From Vibrio nereis NBRC 15637 (lineage in GTDB: Bacteria > Pseudomonadota > Gammaproteobacteria > Enterobacterales > Vibrionaceae): DNA of 64,000 nt. Location of the stretch: assembly GCF_001591105.1 (NCBI RefSeq), contig NZ_BCUD01000012.1:1-64000 (forward strand). The letters are read 5' to 3'. Positions within the stretch are counted from its first letter, which is position 1. The number at the start of each line of letters is the position of its first letter. This document shows positions 54,529 through 64,000 of this stretch, piece after piece. A program made the translations under genes and the position numbers. The notes under the pieces were generated by a model. The model made no database searches and was not told where the DNA came from. It was given only the letters and a program-made list of their open reading frames with translations.

Positions 54529-56958
54529 TTACTCGCTTGGAGCCATGGTCTCTTTATATTGGTTCAACTCCGCTTTTATTTTAGCCATTACATCTAGAGC
54601 AGTATCAAAATTGTAGGCTGACACGGCTTCAGCAAGGGCGTAGCTGAGTTCGGGGTCGAGCTTTTCAAAACAGGACTGGTGCTTCGAGTAATAAAACTCA
54701 GATTCTAAGTCGCACTCTTCAAGTAAAGAGACCAGGTGATTCACTTTAGCCTCAAATTCTTCAACAGACTTAATATCACACTCTAATGGCGTTGGAGCCG
54801 CTTCAACCATATCTGCTTGTGGGATCTCTTTATGCTTAGGTATCACAGAAACACCTGAGTGATCGATGTCGAGCTCAATGGTAAACCAGAAGTTGCTTCC
54901 TTTATCTAGCTCGCTTTCAACACCAACACTACCGCCCATTAACTCTGCAATCCGCTTAGAAATAGTTAAGCCAAGGCCAGTACCCCCGTACTTTCTGGTT
55001 GTTGATGCATCTGCCTGTTGGTAGCTGTCAAACACCGCAGCTTGGTCGAGTTGTGATAATCCAATGCCATTGTCCATGACACTAAAATGTAAATGAACAC
55101 TATTTTCAGTTCTCTGCACGACACCGACTACAATCGTCACTTCACCTCCTTCAGTAAACTTGATGGCGTTACTGACATAATTAAAGAGGATTTGCTTAAT
55201 ACGGAACTGATCGCCTATTAGCTGAGGAATGGAGTTATCGACTTTGGTAACAAGATGAATATCGTTCTGTTCGGCTTTATGCTCAAAAATATCTTGAACA
55301 TCTTGGATAGTCGCTCGAACGTTGAATGGGGCCTTCTCAATATCTATCTTATTGGCTTCAAGCTTAGAGAGATCCAGAATGTCGTTAATCAGTGTTAGCA
55401 AGTGCTTGCCTGACTTATCAATTTTTACTAGGTTACTTTTCTGCTCTGTAGTCAGGTCTGACTGTAAGAGAATATGAGATAGCCCTAGAATCGAGTTCAT
55501 GGGTGTTCTGATCTCATGGCTGACATTAGATATAAACTGGCTTTTAGCGATGTTTGCATCTTCAGCAGAAAGTTTTGCGTCTGTAAGCTCGCTGGTCAGC
55601 CTATCTAACTTTCCACCCATGCTGATGATGGCGTTCGCTGTTTCGTTGAGCTCTTTTAAACGGAAACCATCATGAGCCAGATCAAAGTCACCCGAACCCG
55701 CTCTGTTCACCATGCTTTGGATTTGCGTTAGTGGCTCGGCAATAAATTCACTCATCTGCTTTGAGGACCGCCAGATAAAGATCAAGAACAGGGTATAAAA
55801 CGCCACTAAACCGAAGATAAGAATGTAGCCGATGTTTTGATACTTTTCCTCTAGCGCATGAGAAGTTGCATACATTTCATTCTCATCAACAATCATCAGT
55901 AAACGCCACTGGGTTTCCGGTATGGTCGACCAAGAGAGCAGTTTATTTTCACCGTTAAGCGTCAACTGCATGAGTCCATTGCTTTCCTTTAGCAAATGCA
56001 TGCTGAGATCAGCGGTATCGTCACGCTTGTACAAGTTAAAAGCGTCAGGCTTAAACACTTCTTGTGTGATGGCTTGTTGGTAACTATGTTCCGTGAGTTC
56101 TTTTAAGCCAAAGTCGTGCTCGCCTTGTGGGGGCAGGGCCATAATTGTCCCGTTGCTGCTTGCTAAAACGGCATATCCATTCCAAGGAATGGTTAGGTTC
56201 TGAATGCTGTCAATGATGGCGCTGACTTTGATATCCAGCCCAACAACGCCTTCGAGAAACTCTTTGTTATACACCGGAGCAATGGCTGATGCCATCCAAC
56301 CATGACCTGCGGGATCAATATAAACATCAGTCCAAACCGTTTTTTGGCTTGGGTTGTTTGTCTCATTGGCTAGGTAGTAAAAATTGTATTCCGGGATGTC
56401 CATTTTGGTCGGGTACTGATCGATGGTATAAAACCAAGGGTAGATCCGGTTGTATGAGTCCCAGGTATTAAAGTAGATAGAGGCGACTAAATCGTTGTTT
56501 TTTTCGATTTGTTTCATGAGCGGATCGAGGTGAGCTAGCTTATAGACTTTCTCCCAATCCTTTTCGGCAGTCAGGCCAGAGTAGAAAGAAGCCGAGCCAC
56601 CTAAATCTTGTTTGGAATACAAGACACCATCTTCACTGACCGCGAGGTTAGGTTTTTCAGAACGGTCAATAATGTCTGGCTCTGATAACACACGCGCAGT
56701 TTCGTTTCGGTATAGTGTGGTTAAATTTTCTATGGAGAGCAGTTTTTCTCGAATGATAGCGGCTTCTCTATCAGAGGATATTCTTAGCTCATCGTTAACC
56801 TGTGTGTAAATATATTCCATGTTATCGGTACTGATAAAATGGTTACTTAACAAGTAAACGGCAATCAGAACCGATTCCACCAGAATGAGGGGAATGATTC
56901 CGGTTTTGACCATTGAACGCCACACCCACGACTGTGTGGTGATTTTCTTATCTTTCAT
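54529..56958 (-). CDS. Membrane sensor histidine kinase with dCache sensor
   Basis: An 809-residue kinase. Transmembrane segments at about 19-38 and 375-397 bracket a large periplasmic double-Cache-type domain with dipeptide-rich WTDVYIDPAGHGWMAS and VVGLDIKVSAI motifs. A HAMP-like linker is followed by the His box (SHEIRTPMNSILG, near 480) and an ATPase domain (GTGLGLTISKRIAELMGG). After the kinase core comes an acidic tail of about 100 residues without a receiver domain. It follows the HD-GYP regulator by 35 bases and forms a two-gene operon with it. Confidence 0.87.
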   Translation of the reverse strand: MKDKKITTQSWVWRSMVKTGIIPLILVESVLIAVYLLSNHFISTDNMEYIYTQVNDELRISSDREAAIIREKLLSIENLTTLYRNETARVLSEPDIIDRSEKPNLAVSEDGVLYSKQDLGGSASFYSGLTAEKDWEKVYKLAHLDPLMKQIEKNNDLVASIYFNTWDSYNRIYPWFYTIDQYPTKMDIPEYNFYYLANETNNPSQKTVWTDVYIDPAGHGWMASAIAPVYNKEFLEGVVGLDIKVSAIIDSIQNLTIPWNGYAVLASSNGTIMALPPQGEHDFGLKELTEHSYQQAITQEVFKPDAFNLYKRDDTADLSMHLLKESNGLMQLTLNGENKLLSWSTIPETQWRLLMIVDENEMYATSHALEEKYQNIGYILIFGLVAFYTLFLIFIWRSSKQMSEFIAEPLTQIQSMVNRAGSGDFDLAHDGFRLKELNETANAIISMGGKLDRLTSELTDAKLSAEDANIAKSQFISNVSHEIRTPMNSILGLSHILLQSDLTTEQKSNLVKIDKSGKHLLTLINDILDLSKLEANKIDIEKAPFNVRATIQDVQDIFEHKAEQNDIHLVTKVDNSIPQLIGDQFRIKQILFNYVSNAIKFTEGGEVTIVVGVVQRTENSVHLHFSVMDNGIGLSQLDQAAVFDSYQQADASTTRKYGGTGLGLTISKRIAELMGGSVGVESELDKGSNFWFTIELDIDHSGVSVIPKHKEIPQADMVEAAPTPLECDIKSVEEFEAKVNHLVSLLEECDLESEFYYSKHQSCFEKLDPELSYALAEAVSAYNFDTALDVMAKIKAELNQYKETMAPSE

Positions 56959-56993
56959 GCTTGTACCAGCGGCTTCTAAAAGCAGTCTTGTTA

Positions 56994-58106
56994 TTAATTG
57001 GTGTATTCTTGTGCGATGGCATATAGGTCATCGGCGATATCCGAAAAAGCATTCGTGACATCTGGGTCAAATTGGGTACCTTTACCAGAAGTAATGATTT
57101 GTACCGCGTCTAGATGAGTAAATGCAGGCTTGTAAACTCGTTTACTGATGAGTGCATCATAAACATCCGCTATCGCCATGAGTCTGGCTGACAACGGAAT
57201 CTCTTCGCCAGTAAGCCCTAATGGATAACCATTACCATCCCAACGTTCATGGTGCGAGTAGGCAATTTCTTTGGCGACATCGAGGAAGTTCATCGATTGG
57301 TCGCTTACTTGTTCTGCGTTTTTAATCGCCTCGTAACCGATGGTGGTGTGGGTTTTCATCACTTCAAATTCATCACTTGTCAGCGGCCCTTTCTTCAGCA
57401 AGATTGTATCTGGAATACCGATTTTCCCTATGTCATGCAAAGGGGCCGACTTGTATAACAGATCGATGAAGTCATTATTGAGTGCTGATGTGTAACGCGG
57501 ATTTTCGCGTAACTGCTCTGCTAAACGTTTGATGTAAGCTTGAGTGCGTCGAATATGGTTACCGGTTTCGTTATCGCGAGTTTCAGCCAGCGATACCATG
57601 GCATAAAAAGCGACATCTTGAATCGCGTGGAGCTCTGCTTTTTGTCGTAAAGCTTCGGTCGTGCGCCGTTCCACCTCTTGCTCGAGAACTTTATTCTTGC
57701 CCTTTAAGGTATCGGATGCCACTTTCAGAGAAACATGCGTTTTAACACGTGCTTTCACTATTTCTGGGTTAATTGGTTTGGTTATGTAGTCAACGGCACC
57801 GAGTTTTAACCCTTTTTGCTCATCGACTCTTTCAGCTTTCGCGGTGAGGAATATGATCGGAATATCGCAGGTTGCTGGGTTTGATTTTAGCTGTTGGCAG
57901 ACTTGATAACCGTCTATTTCCGGCATCATGATGTCGAGTAAGATCAAATCAGGATTAGCGGTTTCAGCAAGCGCTATCCCACGCTCACCATTGTTTGCTC
58001 CTTTTACTGTGTAATCATCTTTAAGTAGCTGATACATCAGTGTGAGGTTTTCGGGAATATCGTCAATAACCAACACAGTTGGTTTGGATGAAGAGAAATC
58101 TAACAT
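56994..58106 (-). CDS. Response regulator with HD-GYP c-di-GMP phosphodiesterase domain
   Basis: A 370-residue protein. The REC domain (about residues 10-125) has DD in VIDDIPENL, phospho-Asp in LILLDIMMP and Lys in DYITKPI. A coiled coil links to an intact HD-GYP domain: NHIRRTQAY, APLHDIGKIGIPD, SHHERWDGNGYPLGL and IADVYDAL. It should hydrolyse cyclic-di-GMP. ATG at 58106 follows AAAGGAG; the frame begins 24 bases earlier. It is likely phosphorylated by the downstream kinase. Confidence 0.9.
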   Translation of the reverse strand: MLDFSSSKPTVLVIDDIPENLTLMYQLLKDDYTVKGANNGERGIALAETANPDLILLDIMMPEIDGYQVCQQLKSNPATCDIPIIFLTAKAERVDEQKGLKLGAVDYITKPINPEIVKARVKTHVSLKVASDTLKGKNKVLEQEVERRTTEALRQKAELHAIQDVAFYAMVSLAETRDNETGNHIRRTQAYIKRLAEQLRENPRYTSALNNDFIDLLYKSAPLHDIGKIGIPDTILLKKGPLTSDEFEVMKTHTTIGYEAIKNAEQVSDQSMNFLDVAKEIAYSHHERWDGNGYPLGLTGEEIPLSARLMAIADVYDALISKRVYKPAFTHLDAVQIITSGKGTQFDPDVTNAFSDIADDLYAIAQEYTN

Positions 58107-58354
58107 CCGTTCTCCTTTCGACAGCGACATGGCAAATGCATAGAAATGCTAATTTTAGAAATCAAAAAACAGCGTCATGATTTCGTATTATTATGTTTAA
58201 TATTAGTGACTTCTAAACTATCATAAACCGCTATTTCATAGAGTGATGGTGCTCAAATTAAAGTGATCTCCGTTCCAGTTTTTTATGGATGAAATTTGAG
58301 CGTTTGAAGGGGATGCTTTGTGGCTGGCATAGGGATAATGCGGCTAGGTCGGCT

Positions 58355-59110
58355 TCAATTTTTACCGCTCTGGAATACGCGATCAAAATAGCTCACGGGT
58401 ACCACTTTTGTATTGGCTTTACGTTGCCATTTTGTGTTGTTTGCGACTAACCAAGTTTGCTGAGAGTGAGCCACAATCGCTTGACTGACTTTCGCTTCTG
58501 AGAGCTTATGCTCCATCACATATTCCTGTGGTTTGGAATCGTTTTTGCTGCTAAGTGAAAGATCGGAAATCGCCAATTCGGCCACGGCGGCACAACCAAT
58601 GATGCCTATATCCGCCGAAAACTGCGCGAAGAAATCTGCGACACCATTGTCTACGATGTCTCGGTCATTGGTTCGAATTCGGCCACCAGGAATCCACGTT
58701 TCAATATGGCTAAACTGGGAAAGAATATGTGCGGCTTCAAGGTTATTGGTGACGACACGCAATTCTTTATGATGTTCTAGGCGCTCTGCAATGCAAGCAA
58801 TGGTAGTGCCGATGCCCAAGAAAAGGGTGACGCCGTCAGGGATTGCTTTAACAACCCGATCAGCAATGCGCTGTTTCTCTTGCAAGTTAGTCAGTGACCG
58901 CGAGGCATAGCTTCGATTATTCAATGTTGTGGGTAATCCTACGCCACCATGATGTCGGCGTGCTAACCCTAAATTGCACAGTTCGTTAATATCGCGACGA
59001 ATGGTTTGCGTGGTTACATCAAAACGTTGAGCTAATCCATCGATGGAGCAGTACTCTTGCTGGTGGACAAGCTCAACAATGGTTTGTTGGCGATGGCTAA
59101 GATCATGCAT
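58355..59110 (-). CDS. DeoR-family repressor (GlpR-like)
   Basis: A 251-residue repressor. The helix-turn-helix is CSIDGLAQRFDVTTQTIRRDINELCNLGLARRHHGGV, the C-terminal sugar-phosphate domain has LFLGIGTTIACIAERL and VTNNLEAAHILSQF, then DIGIIGCAAV. Glycerol-3-phosphate is the expected effector by analogy with GlpR. I start at MHDLSHRQ (59110), which overlaps the end of the phosphodiesterase gene by 8 bases. It is the second gene of that operon and divergent from ugpBAEC. Confidence 0.85.
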   Translation of the reverse strand: MHDLSHRQQTIVELVHQQEYCSIDGLAQRFDVTTQTIRRDINELCNLGLARRHHGGVGLPTTLNNRSYASRSLTNLQEKQRIADRVVKAIPDGVTLFLGIGTTIACIAERLEHHKELRVVTNNLEAAHILSQFSHIETWIPGGRIRTNDRDIVDNGVADFFAQFSADIGIIGCAAVAELAISDLSLSSKNDSKPQEYVMEHKLSEAKVSQAIVAHSQQTWLVANNTKWQRKANTKVVPVSYFDRVFQSGKN

Positions 59111-59870
59111 TGAGCGCAGGTTCCGGCGTGGTTGCATCACAATAGCGTTGTGGCATGTCGGTGATCATCATATCTACGCCCCATTGCCAGTGTGCTTCGA
59201 CCTGCTGCGGCACATTGGCGGTGTAACAGAAAAGTTGGTATCCCATCGATTTGATGTGTTTTGCTTGTTGTTCAGTAAGGTAGCGATAATCACAATGTAC
59301 GCTGTACGCATCGATTTGTTGCAGTGTCGTTTCTGGCGCTTCGGGTATCTCTTGCCACAAGTGACCACGTTTTACCTCTGGCAAATGTTGAGCAATGCTG
59401 ATGAGTGCTTCTGTGCTGAAACTGGAAAACAACAATTGTTCTGAGCTTATTTCTGATTCAGTGACGATTTGTGCCACACGCTCACACAGTAATTCAACGT
59501 CATCCTCTGGGTAGATTTTTAGCTCAATATTGAGGTGAATACCGGCATTTTTGACCAAAGTGAGCGTTTCTGCCAGCGACGGGATATGCTCGCGGTGAAA
59601 GTCCTCGTCAAACCAGCTGCCTGCATCGAGTATTCGCAGTTCGTGCCAAGTTAAATCGGCAACCTTACCTTTTCCATTGGTACAACGATCAACGGTCTGA
59701 TCGTGAATAACGACAGGCACAAAGTCTTGGCTGAGTTGCACATCTATCTCAATCCACTGACAGCCAAAATCGATTGCCATTTGAAAAGCACCCAGTGTGT
59801 TCTCTGGTGCCAAGCTAGATAAACCGCGGTGCGCTGTTAAGTTCATGATTTCGTCCATTTTAGTAAGCAT
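59103..59870 (-). CDS. ugpQ: Glycerophosphodiester phosphodiesterase (UgpQ-like)
   Basis: A 255-residue cytosolic enzyme that hydrolyses glycerophosphodiesters to glycerol-3-phosphate and an alcohol. Motifs are TAHRGLSSLAPENT (catalytic His), WIEIDVQLSQDFVPVVIHD and IELKIYPEDD. There is no signal peptide, as in UgpQ. Three possible ATGs (59870, 59858, 59846) exist; I use the first, but 59846 also has a plausible GGA spacing. It is divergent from ugpBAEC, whose transporter can supply its substrate. Confidence 0.85.
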   Translation of the reverse strand: MLTKMDEIMNLTAHRGLSSLAPENTLGAFQMAIDFGCQWIEIDVQLSQDFVPVVIHDQTVDRCTNGKGKVADLTWHELRILDAGSWFDEDFHREHIPSLAETLTLVKNAGIHLNIELKIYPEDDVELLCERVAQIVTESEISSEQLLFSSFSTEALISIAQHLPEVKRGHLWQEIPEAPETTLQQIDAYSVHCDYRYLTEQQAKHIKSMGYQLFCYTANVPQQVEAHWQWGVDMMITDMPQRYCDATTPEPALNA

Positions 59871-59920
59871 GATTACTTCGGAATATCGCGCGTTGATATG
59901 ACATTCTGATGACGGATAAG

Positions 59921-59948
59921 TGAACTTATGCATGTTCATATAAGTTCA
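59921..59948. promoter_or_regulatory. Inverted repeat between ugpQ and ugpB, possible GlpR-like operator
   Basis: TGAACTTAT and ATAAGTTCA form perfect 9-bp arms around 10 bases, which themselves contain another GTTCAT. DeoR-type repressors bind repeated TTCGNNNCGAA-like or related half-sites. It lies 51 bases from the ugpQ start. Confidence 0.5.
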
Positions 59949-59953
59949 TTTAA

Positions 59954-59971
59954 CTGTCACTTAAGCGTCAT
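59954..59971. promoter_or_regulatory. Pho-box-like direct repeat upstream of ugpB
   Basis: CTGTCAC-TTAA-GCGTCAT: two 7-base units close to the PhoB consensus CTGTCAT, spaced by an A/T-only 4-mer. It lies 105 bases upstream of ugpB. Control of ugp by PhoB is known in E. coli; here it is inferred. Confidence 0.6.
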
Positions 59972-60076
59972 TTTTCCCATTTAATTTTCATATGAAACTT
60001 CTGGTGCGAAATGTTTTATCAAATGAACATCCGCCAACAACTAACCGATAACATAATCCATAGAAAGGGAATCATT

Positions 60077-61384
60077 ATGTCGATTAAATACCTCACTGGG
60101 CTGGCAGTTACCGCTGCGCTAATGAGCGCTCAGGCACAAGCAAAAACTGAAGTCGAGTGGTGGCACGCAATGGGTGGCGCACTTGGAAAGAAGGTCAATG
60201 AAATTGCGGCGGACTTTAATGAAAGCCAATCAGACTACGAGATCAAACCCGTCTATAAAGGCAGCTATGCAGAAACGATGACCAGCGCGATTGCGGCGTT
60301 TCGTGCTAAAGAACAGCCAGCGATAGTGCAGGTGTTTGAAGTGGGCACGGCCACCATGATGGGCGCAGAAAAAGCGATTTATCCGGTATACCAGCTGATG
60401 GAAGATACCAAAGAACCGTTTAATCCAGATAATTATCTGGCGGCAGTGACGGGCTACTACACAACAAACGATGGCCAAATGCTCTCAATGCCTTTTAACA
60501 GCTCGACGCCAGTGATGTATTACAACAAAGATATGTTCGCGAAAGCAGGCATTACAGAAGCGCCAAAAACTTGGAAGGAAATGGAACAGGCTTCGCGTAA
60601 GCTTCTGGCTTCCGGCGCTAAATGTGGCTTTAGTACTACATGGCAGTCATGGACTCAGATTGAGAACTTTGGTGCGCGCAATAACGTACCAGTTGCGACA
60701 AACAACAACGGTTTTGCTGGCCTAGATACCCAATTCAAGTTTAACGAATCGGCGTTTGTGAAACACATTGAGAAAATGGGCGAATGGTCGAAAGAAGGTA
60801 TCTTTAAGTACGGTGGACGCCAGTCAGACGGCATGCCGCTTTTCTACACGCAAGAATGTGCGATGACGATGGGATCGTCTGCGGGCTTGGCTGGCATTAA
60901 AGAAAACATGAAGGGTGTGGATATTGGTGTTGCACAATTACCTTATGATTCTAACGTGATCTCTAAACCGCAAAACACCATTATTGGTGGCGCTTCACTG
61001 TGGGTACTTCGCGGTCACTCAAGCGAGGAGTACAAAGGCGTGGCGAAATTCTTCTCTTACCTGTCTAGCCCTGAAGTTCAGGCTGATTGGCACCAGTTCA
61101 CAGGCTACCTACCTATTACAAAACAAGCGTATGAATTGACGAAGAAGCAAGGGTTCTACCAGCAGAATCCAGGTACGGATACTGCGGTTCTACAGATGAC
61201 TTCAGTAGCGCCAACAGAAAACTCGAAAGGGATTCGTTTTGGTAACTTCCTACAAACGCGAGACATCATTAACGAAGAACTAGAAGCGGTATGGGCAGGT
61301 AAAGCAAGCGCGAAAACTGCACTGAACAACGCGGTTCGTCGTGGTAATGAACAGCTACGTCGCTTTGAACGCACACAAAAATAA
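60077..61384 (+). CDS. ugpB: Glycerol-3-phosphate-binding periplasmic protein
   Basis: A 435-residue binding protein of the ABC importer for sn-glycerol-3-phosphate and glycerophosphodiesters. The signal peptide ends SAQAQA before KTEVEWWHAMGG, the UgpB opening. Later motifs are VYKGSYAETMTSAIAAFRA, VGTATMMGAEKAIYPVYQLM and a GGASLWVLRGHS block. AAAGGGA precedes ATG at 60077; the frame opens 66 bases earlier. It starts the ugpBAEC operon. Confidence 0.94.
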   Translation: MSIKYLTGLAVTAALMSAQAQAKTEVEWWHAMGGALGKKVNEIAADFNESQSDYEIKPVYKGSYAETMTSAIAAFRAKEQPAIVQVFEVGTATMMGAEKAIYPVYQLMEDTKEPFNPDNYLAAVTGYYTTNDGQMLSMPFNSSTPVMYYNKDMFAKAGITEAPKTWKEMEQASRKLLASGAKCGFSTTWQSWTQIENFGARNNVPVATNNNGFAGLDTQFKFNESAFVKHIEKMGEWSKEGIFKYGGRQSDGMPLFYTQECAMTMGSSAGLAGIKENMKGVDIGVAQLPYDSNVISKPQNTIIGGASLWVLRGHSSEEYKGVAKFFSYLSSPEVQADWHQFTGYLPITKQAYELTKKQGFYQQNPGTDTAVLQMTSVAPTENSKGIRFGNFLQTRDIINEELEAVWAGKASAKTALNNAVRRGNEQLRRFERTQK

Positions 61385-61474
61385 ACACTGACGAGGGGCC
61401 TACGCTCTTCAGTTTGTGTCCCAGCTAAGCTTCAGTGCTTGGCTGGGTGTCTTAAGTTTTCTTTGGTATTTACT

Positions 61475-62356
61475 ATGTCATCGCCAGTTGTATTTAAAAA
61501 CAAGTGGCTGCCTGTTGCGTTAATTGCACCTCAACTGATCATCACATTGGTGTTTTTTATCTGGCCTGCAGGGCAAGCTATTTTTCAGTCTTCACAACTT
61601 GAAGACGCTTTCGGCATGAGCCGAGAATTTGTCGGGCTTGAGAATTTCGAAAAGCTCTTGAACGATCCTTATTATTTGGACTCGTTGTTAACCACATTGC
61701 AATTCAGCGTTAGCGTTGCGGTACTGGCTCTGATCAGTGCCTTGGTTTTGTCTGCATTTGCTGAACAAATCGTACGTGGCGCGACCATGTATCGAACTTT
61801 TTTGATTTGGCCGTATGCCGTAGCCCCTGTAGTGGCAGGATCACTCTGGTTATTCTTGTTTGATCCAACCATCGGTATTGCCACTCAAATGCTCGCTTGG
61901 TTCGGGGTCGATTGGAATCCGACTCTGAATGGCAACCACGCAATGTGGATGGTGATCGTCACGTCTACTTGGAAGCAGATCAGTTACAACTTCTTATTCT
62001 TCTTAGCCGCATTGCAATCGGTCCCTCGCTCCTTACACGAAGCGGCCGCCATTGATGGCAGCGGTCCGGTGAAACGTTTTATCACCATCAGTTTTCCTCT
62101 GATATCGCCAACCAGTTTCTTTTTGTTGGTGGTCAATTTCGTTTATGCGTTTTTTGACACCTTCGCGATCATTCACGCGATGACGCAAGGCGGACCGAGT
62201 AACAGCACATCGACGCTGGTTTACAAAGTGTATAACGATGGTTTTATTGGGTTAGATCTTGGCTCGTCGGCGGCTCAGTCTGTCATTTTGATGATTCTGG
62301 TTGCGACCCTAACCGTGTTCCAATTTAAATATGTTGAAAAGAAGGTGGCTTACTAA
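61475..62356 (+). CDS. ugpA: Glycerol-3-phosphate ABC transporter permease
   Basis: A 293-residue inner-membrane permease with six helices. It starts [28 protein letters not shown]. The EAA coupling loop reads [28 protein letters not shown]. The ATG at 61475 has no strong ribosome site, and an in-frame start 36 bases upstream is possible. The stop overlaps the ugpE start. Confidence 0.92.
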   Translation: MSSPVVFKNKWLPVALIAPQLIITLVFFIWPAGQAIFQSSQLEDAFGMSREFVGLENFEKLLNDPYYLDSLLTTLQFSVSVAVLALISALVLSAFAEQIVRGATMYRTFLIWPYAVAPVVAGSLWLFLFDPTIGIATQMLAWFGVDWNPTLNGNHAMWMVIVTSTWKQISYNFLFFLAALQSVPRSLHEAAAIDGSGPVKRFITISFPLISPTSFFLLVVNFVYAFFDTFAIIHAMTQGGPSNSTSTLVYKVYNDGFIGLDLGSSAAQSVILMILVATLTVFQFKYVEKKVAY

Positions 62357-63204
62357 TGGTAGAACGTCGGCCAATATTTAATTTATTTTGTCACGTCATT
62401 CTTGTGCTTGGTATTGCCTCTATCGCACTGCCGGTTTGGATCGCGATTGTGGCCACCACGCATGAAAACAGCGCTTTTGCTACAGGAACACCGCTTTGGT
62501 TTGGTGATCTCGGTTTCTCGGTCTTTTCAGAGTTATTAAGTAATGCCAGTAAAGTAAACAACACAGCTTTACCGATCACAGGGATGTTATTTAACTCTTT
62601 GGTGATGGCACTGTGTATCACCATCGGCAAGCTGACTATTTCGATTATGTCTGCCTATGCGGTGGTGTTTTTTCGTTTTCCGGGGCGAATGATTGCGTTT
62701 TGGATGATCTTTTTTACCTTAATGTTGCCAGTTGAAGTACGCATCATGCCGACATTTGAGGTGATCACCAACCTCAACATGCTCAATTCATTTTATGGCT
62801 TAACCATTCCATTGATTGCCAGTGCCACTGCCACATTTTTATTTAGGCAGTTCTTTCTCACGGTGCCTCATGAGCTGGTTGAAGCGGCGCGAATTGATGG
62901 TGCGGGGCCTATTAAGTTTTTCGTCGATATCTTACTGCCGCTATCACGTACTAATATCGCGGCGCTGTTTGTGATCACCTTTATTTATGGCTGGAACCAA
63001 TACCTTTGGCCGCTGCTGATCACAACCGACATTGAGTATTACACCATCGTAATGGGCATTAAGCAGATGCTGGGTGTGGTCGATGGAGTCATTGAGTGGA
63101 ACAAGATCATGGCGACCACGATTATTGCCATGCTGCCCCCAGTCATCGTGGTTATCGTGATGCAAAAAGCGTTTGTTAAAGGTCTAGTCGATTCGGAGAA
63201 ATAA
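62356..63204 (+). CDS. ugpE: Glycerol-3-phosphate ABC transporter permease
   Basis: A 282-residue second permease. The EAA loop is [50 protein letters not shown] and [17 protein letters not shown] are typical of UgpE. Its ATG overlaps the ugpA stop by one base (TAATG), which implies coupled translation. RBS GAAGGTGG lies upstream. Confidence 0.93.
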   Translation: MVERRPIFNLFCHVILVLGIASIALPVWIAIVATTHENSAFATGTPLWFGDLGFSVFSELLSNASKVNNTALPITGMLFNSLVMALCITIGKLTISIMSAYAVVFFRFPGRMIAFWMIFFTLMLPVEVRIMPTFEVITNLNMLNSFYGLTIPLIASATATFLFRQFFLTVPHELVEAARIDGAGPIKFFVDILLPLSRTNIAALFVITFIYGWNQYLWPLLITTDIEYYTIVMGIKQMLGVVDGVIEWNKIMATTIIAMLPPVIVVIVMQKAFVKGLVDSEK

Positions 63205-63205
63205 A

Positions 63206-64000
63206 ATGTCAACACTTACACTTTCAAACATCGCCAAATGTTACCCGAACGGCTACCAGGCGATTCAAAAACTCAACCTAGAGATCAACGATGGCGAGTT
63301 GGTGGTTTTGGTCGGCCCGAGTGGCTGCGGCAAATCGACGTTGCTGAGAATGATTGCGGGCCTTGAAGAGATCAGCTCTGGTGAACTTAACATCGATGCG
63401 ACCAAAGTGAATGATCTTGAACCCGGTGAACGCGATATTGCCATGGTGTTTCAAAATTACGCGCTTTATCCGCATATGACCGTGTACAACAATATGGCTT
63501 ACGGACTGCGTAATAGAAAAACGCCCAAGCAAGAGATAGAGCGCTTAGTGAACGAAGCGGCAAAAATGCTGGAACTTGATCATCTGCTCGATCGAAAGCC
63601 GAAACAGCTGTCAGGCGGACAACGTCAACGTGTTGCAATGGGGCGCGCGATTGTTCGCCAGCCTAAGGTATTTTTGTTTGATGAGCCGCTGTCCAACCTA
63701 GATGCGAAATTGCGTGTGCAAATGCGATTAGAGATCAAAAAATTGCAGCGTAGGCTAGGGACGACATCGGTTTATGTCACGCACGATCAAGTAGAAGCCA
63801 TGACGCTGGCAGACAAGCTGGTGGTATTAAATCAAGGCAATGTTGAGCAGGTGGGAACCCCTCTCGACTTATATGATTTTCCGGCCTCTATGTTTGTCGC
63901 GACCTTCATTGGCTCACCTTCTATGAATATCCTCGATGGTGAAGTCACAGCGGAGGGGCTAAAGTTAGGCAATACCTTATATCCACTGCCTACAGAGGCA
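63206..64000 (+). CDS. ugpC: Glycerol-3-phosphate ABC transporter ATP-binding protein (3' end outside window)
   Basis: The first 265 residues of a MalK-type ATPase. Walker A is GPSGCGKST (about residues 37-45), signature [16 protein letters not shown], Walker [16 protein letters not shown], switch His in [12 protein letters not shown]-terminal regulatory domain begins at the edge ([14 protein letters not shown]). RBS GGAG is 8 bases ahead of the ATG. The full protein should be near 350-370 residues. Confidence 0.93.
   Translation, partial: MSTLTLSNIAKCYPNGYQAIQKLNLEINDGELVVLVGPSGCGKSTLLRMIAGLEEISSGELNIDATKVNDLEPGERDIAMVFQNYALYPHMTVYNNMAYGLRNRKTPKQEIERLVNEAAKMLELDHLLDRKPKQLSGGQRQRVAMGRAIVRQPKVFLFDEPLSNLDAKLRVQMRLEIKKLQRRLGTTSVYVTHDQVEAMTLADKLVVLNQGNVEQVGTPLDLYDFPASMFVATFIGSPSMNILDGEVTAEGLKLGNTLYPLPTEA

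Overview
The window looks like a chromosomal segment of a marine gammaproteobacterium, most likely a Vibrio. The basis is overall protein character: a DUF3360 membrane protein, an ivd/liu branched-chain amino acid cluster under a MerR-type LiuR, dense sensory histidine kinases and HD-GYP regulators, and moderate GC. Species cannot be fixed from the sequence alone.

Layout. 1-2334 is an accessory edge: a truncated IS3-family transposase, then small secreted or membrane proteins, one resembling a type VI amidase immunity protein (Tai4) without a visible effector. 2430-8603 holds a peroxiredoxin, acetoacetyl-CoA synthetase, electron-transfer flavoprotein (etfBA) and, divergently, ETF:quinone oxidoreductase. 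8847-16975 is one run of genes for a LIV-type ABC transporter interleaved with two acyl/aryl-CoA ligases. 17099-23093 holds a thiopurine-type methyltransferase, a small membrane protein, a SorAB-like sulfite dehydrogenase pair, and a DsbA-like/MBL-like gene pair divergent from a LysR regulator. 23593-32135 holds DUF3360, MarR with an SDR, azurin, SoxR with an adjoining transporter remnant, ArsR/ACR3 arsenite efflux, and a homocysteine methyltransferase/BCCT transporter pair.

32273-47294 is the metabolic centre. The leftward liuR-liuA-liuB-liuC-liuD-liuE genes degrade leucine to acetoacetate and acetyl-CoA. The rightward ivdABCDEFG genes degrade valine and isoleucine. Acetoacetate can be activated by AacS (3033-5045) and split by the thiolase IvdA. 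Electrons from the acyl-CoA dehydrogenases can pass through EtfBA and EtfD to quinone. A shared 16-bp motif, TTGACGTTWACGTAAA, occurs in the liuR/ivdA intergenic region, in the etfB/etfD intergenic region and ahead of the ABC/ligase operon. It ties these blocks into one likely LiuR regulon.

47321-47434 carries a decayed subtilase fragment. 48265-54422 is a signalling array: a REC/degenerate HD-GYP protein, a histidine kinase, an orphan PhnD-like periplasmic binding protein and a second related kinase. It converges on an HD-GYP regulator/histidine kinase pair (58106-54529). 58355-64000 is a glycerol-3-phosphate locus: glpR-like repressor and ugpQ-like phosphodiesterase leftward, ugpBAEC rightward. 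A Pho-box-like sequence and an inverted repeat lie between them, and ugpC runs off the window end.

I saw no tRNA, rRNA, CRISPR array, integron attC site or replication origin.
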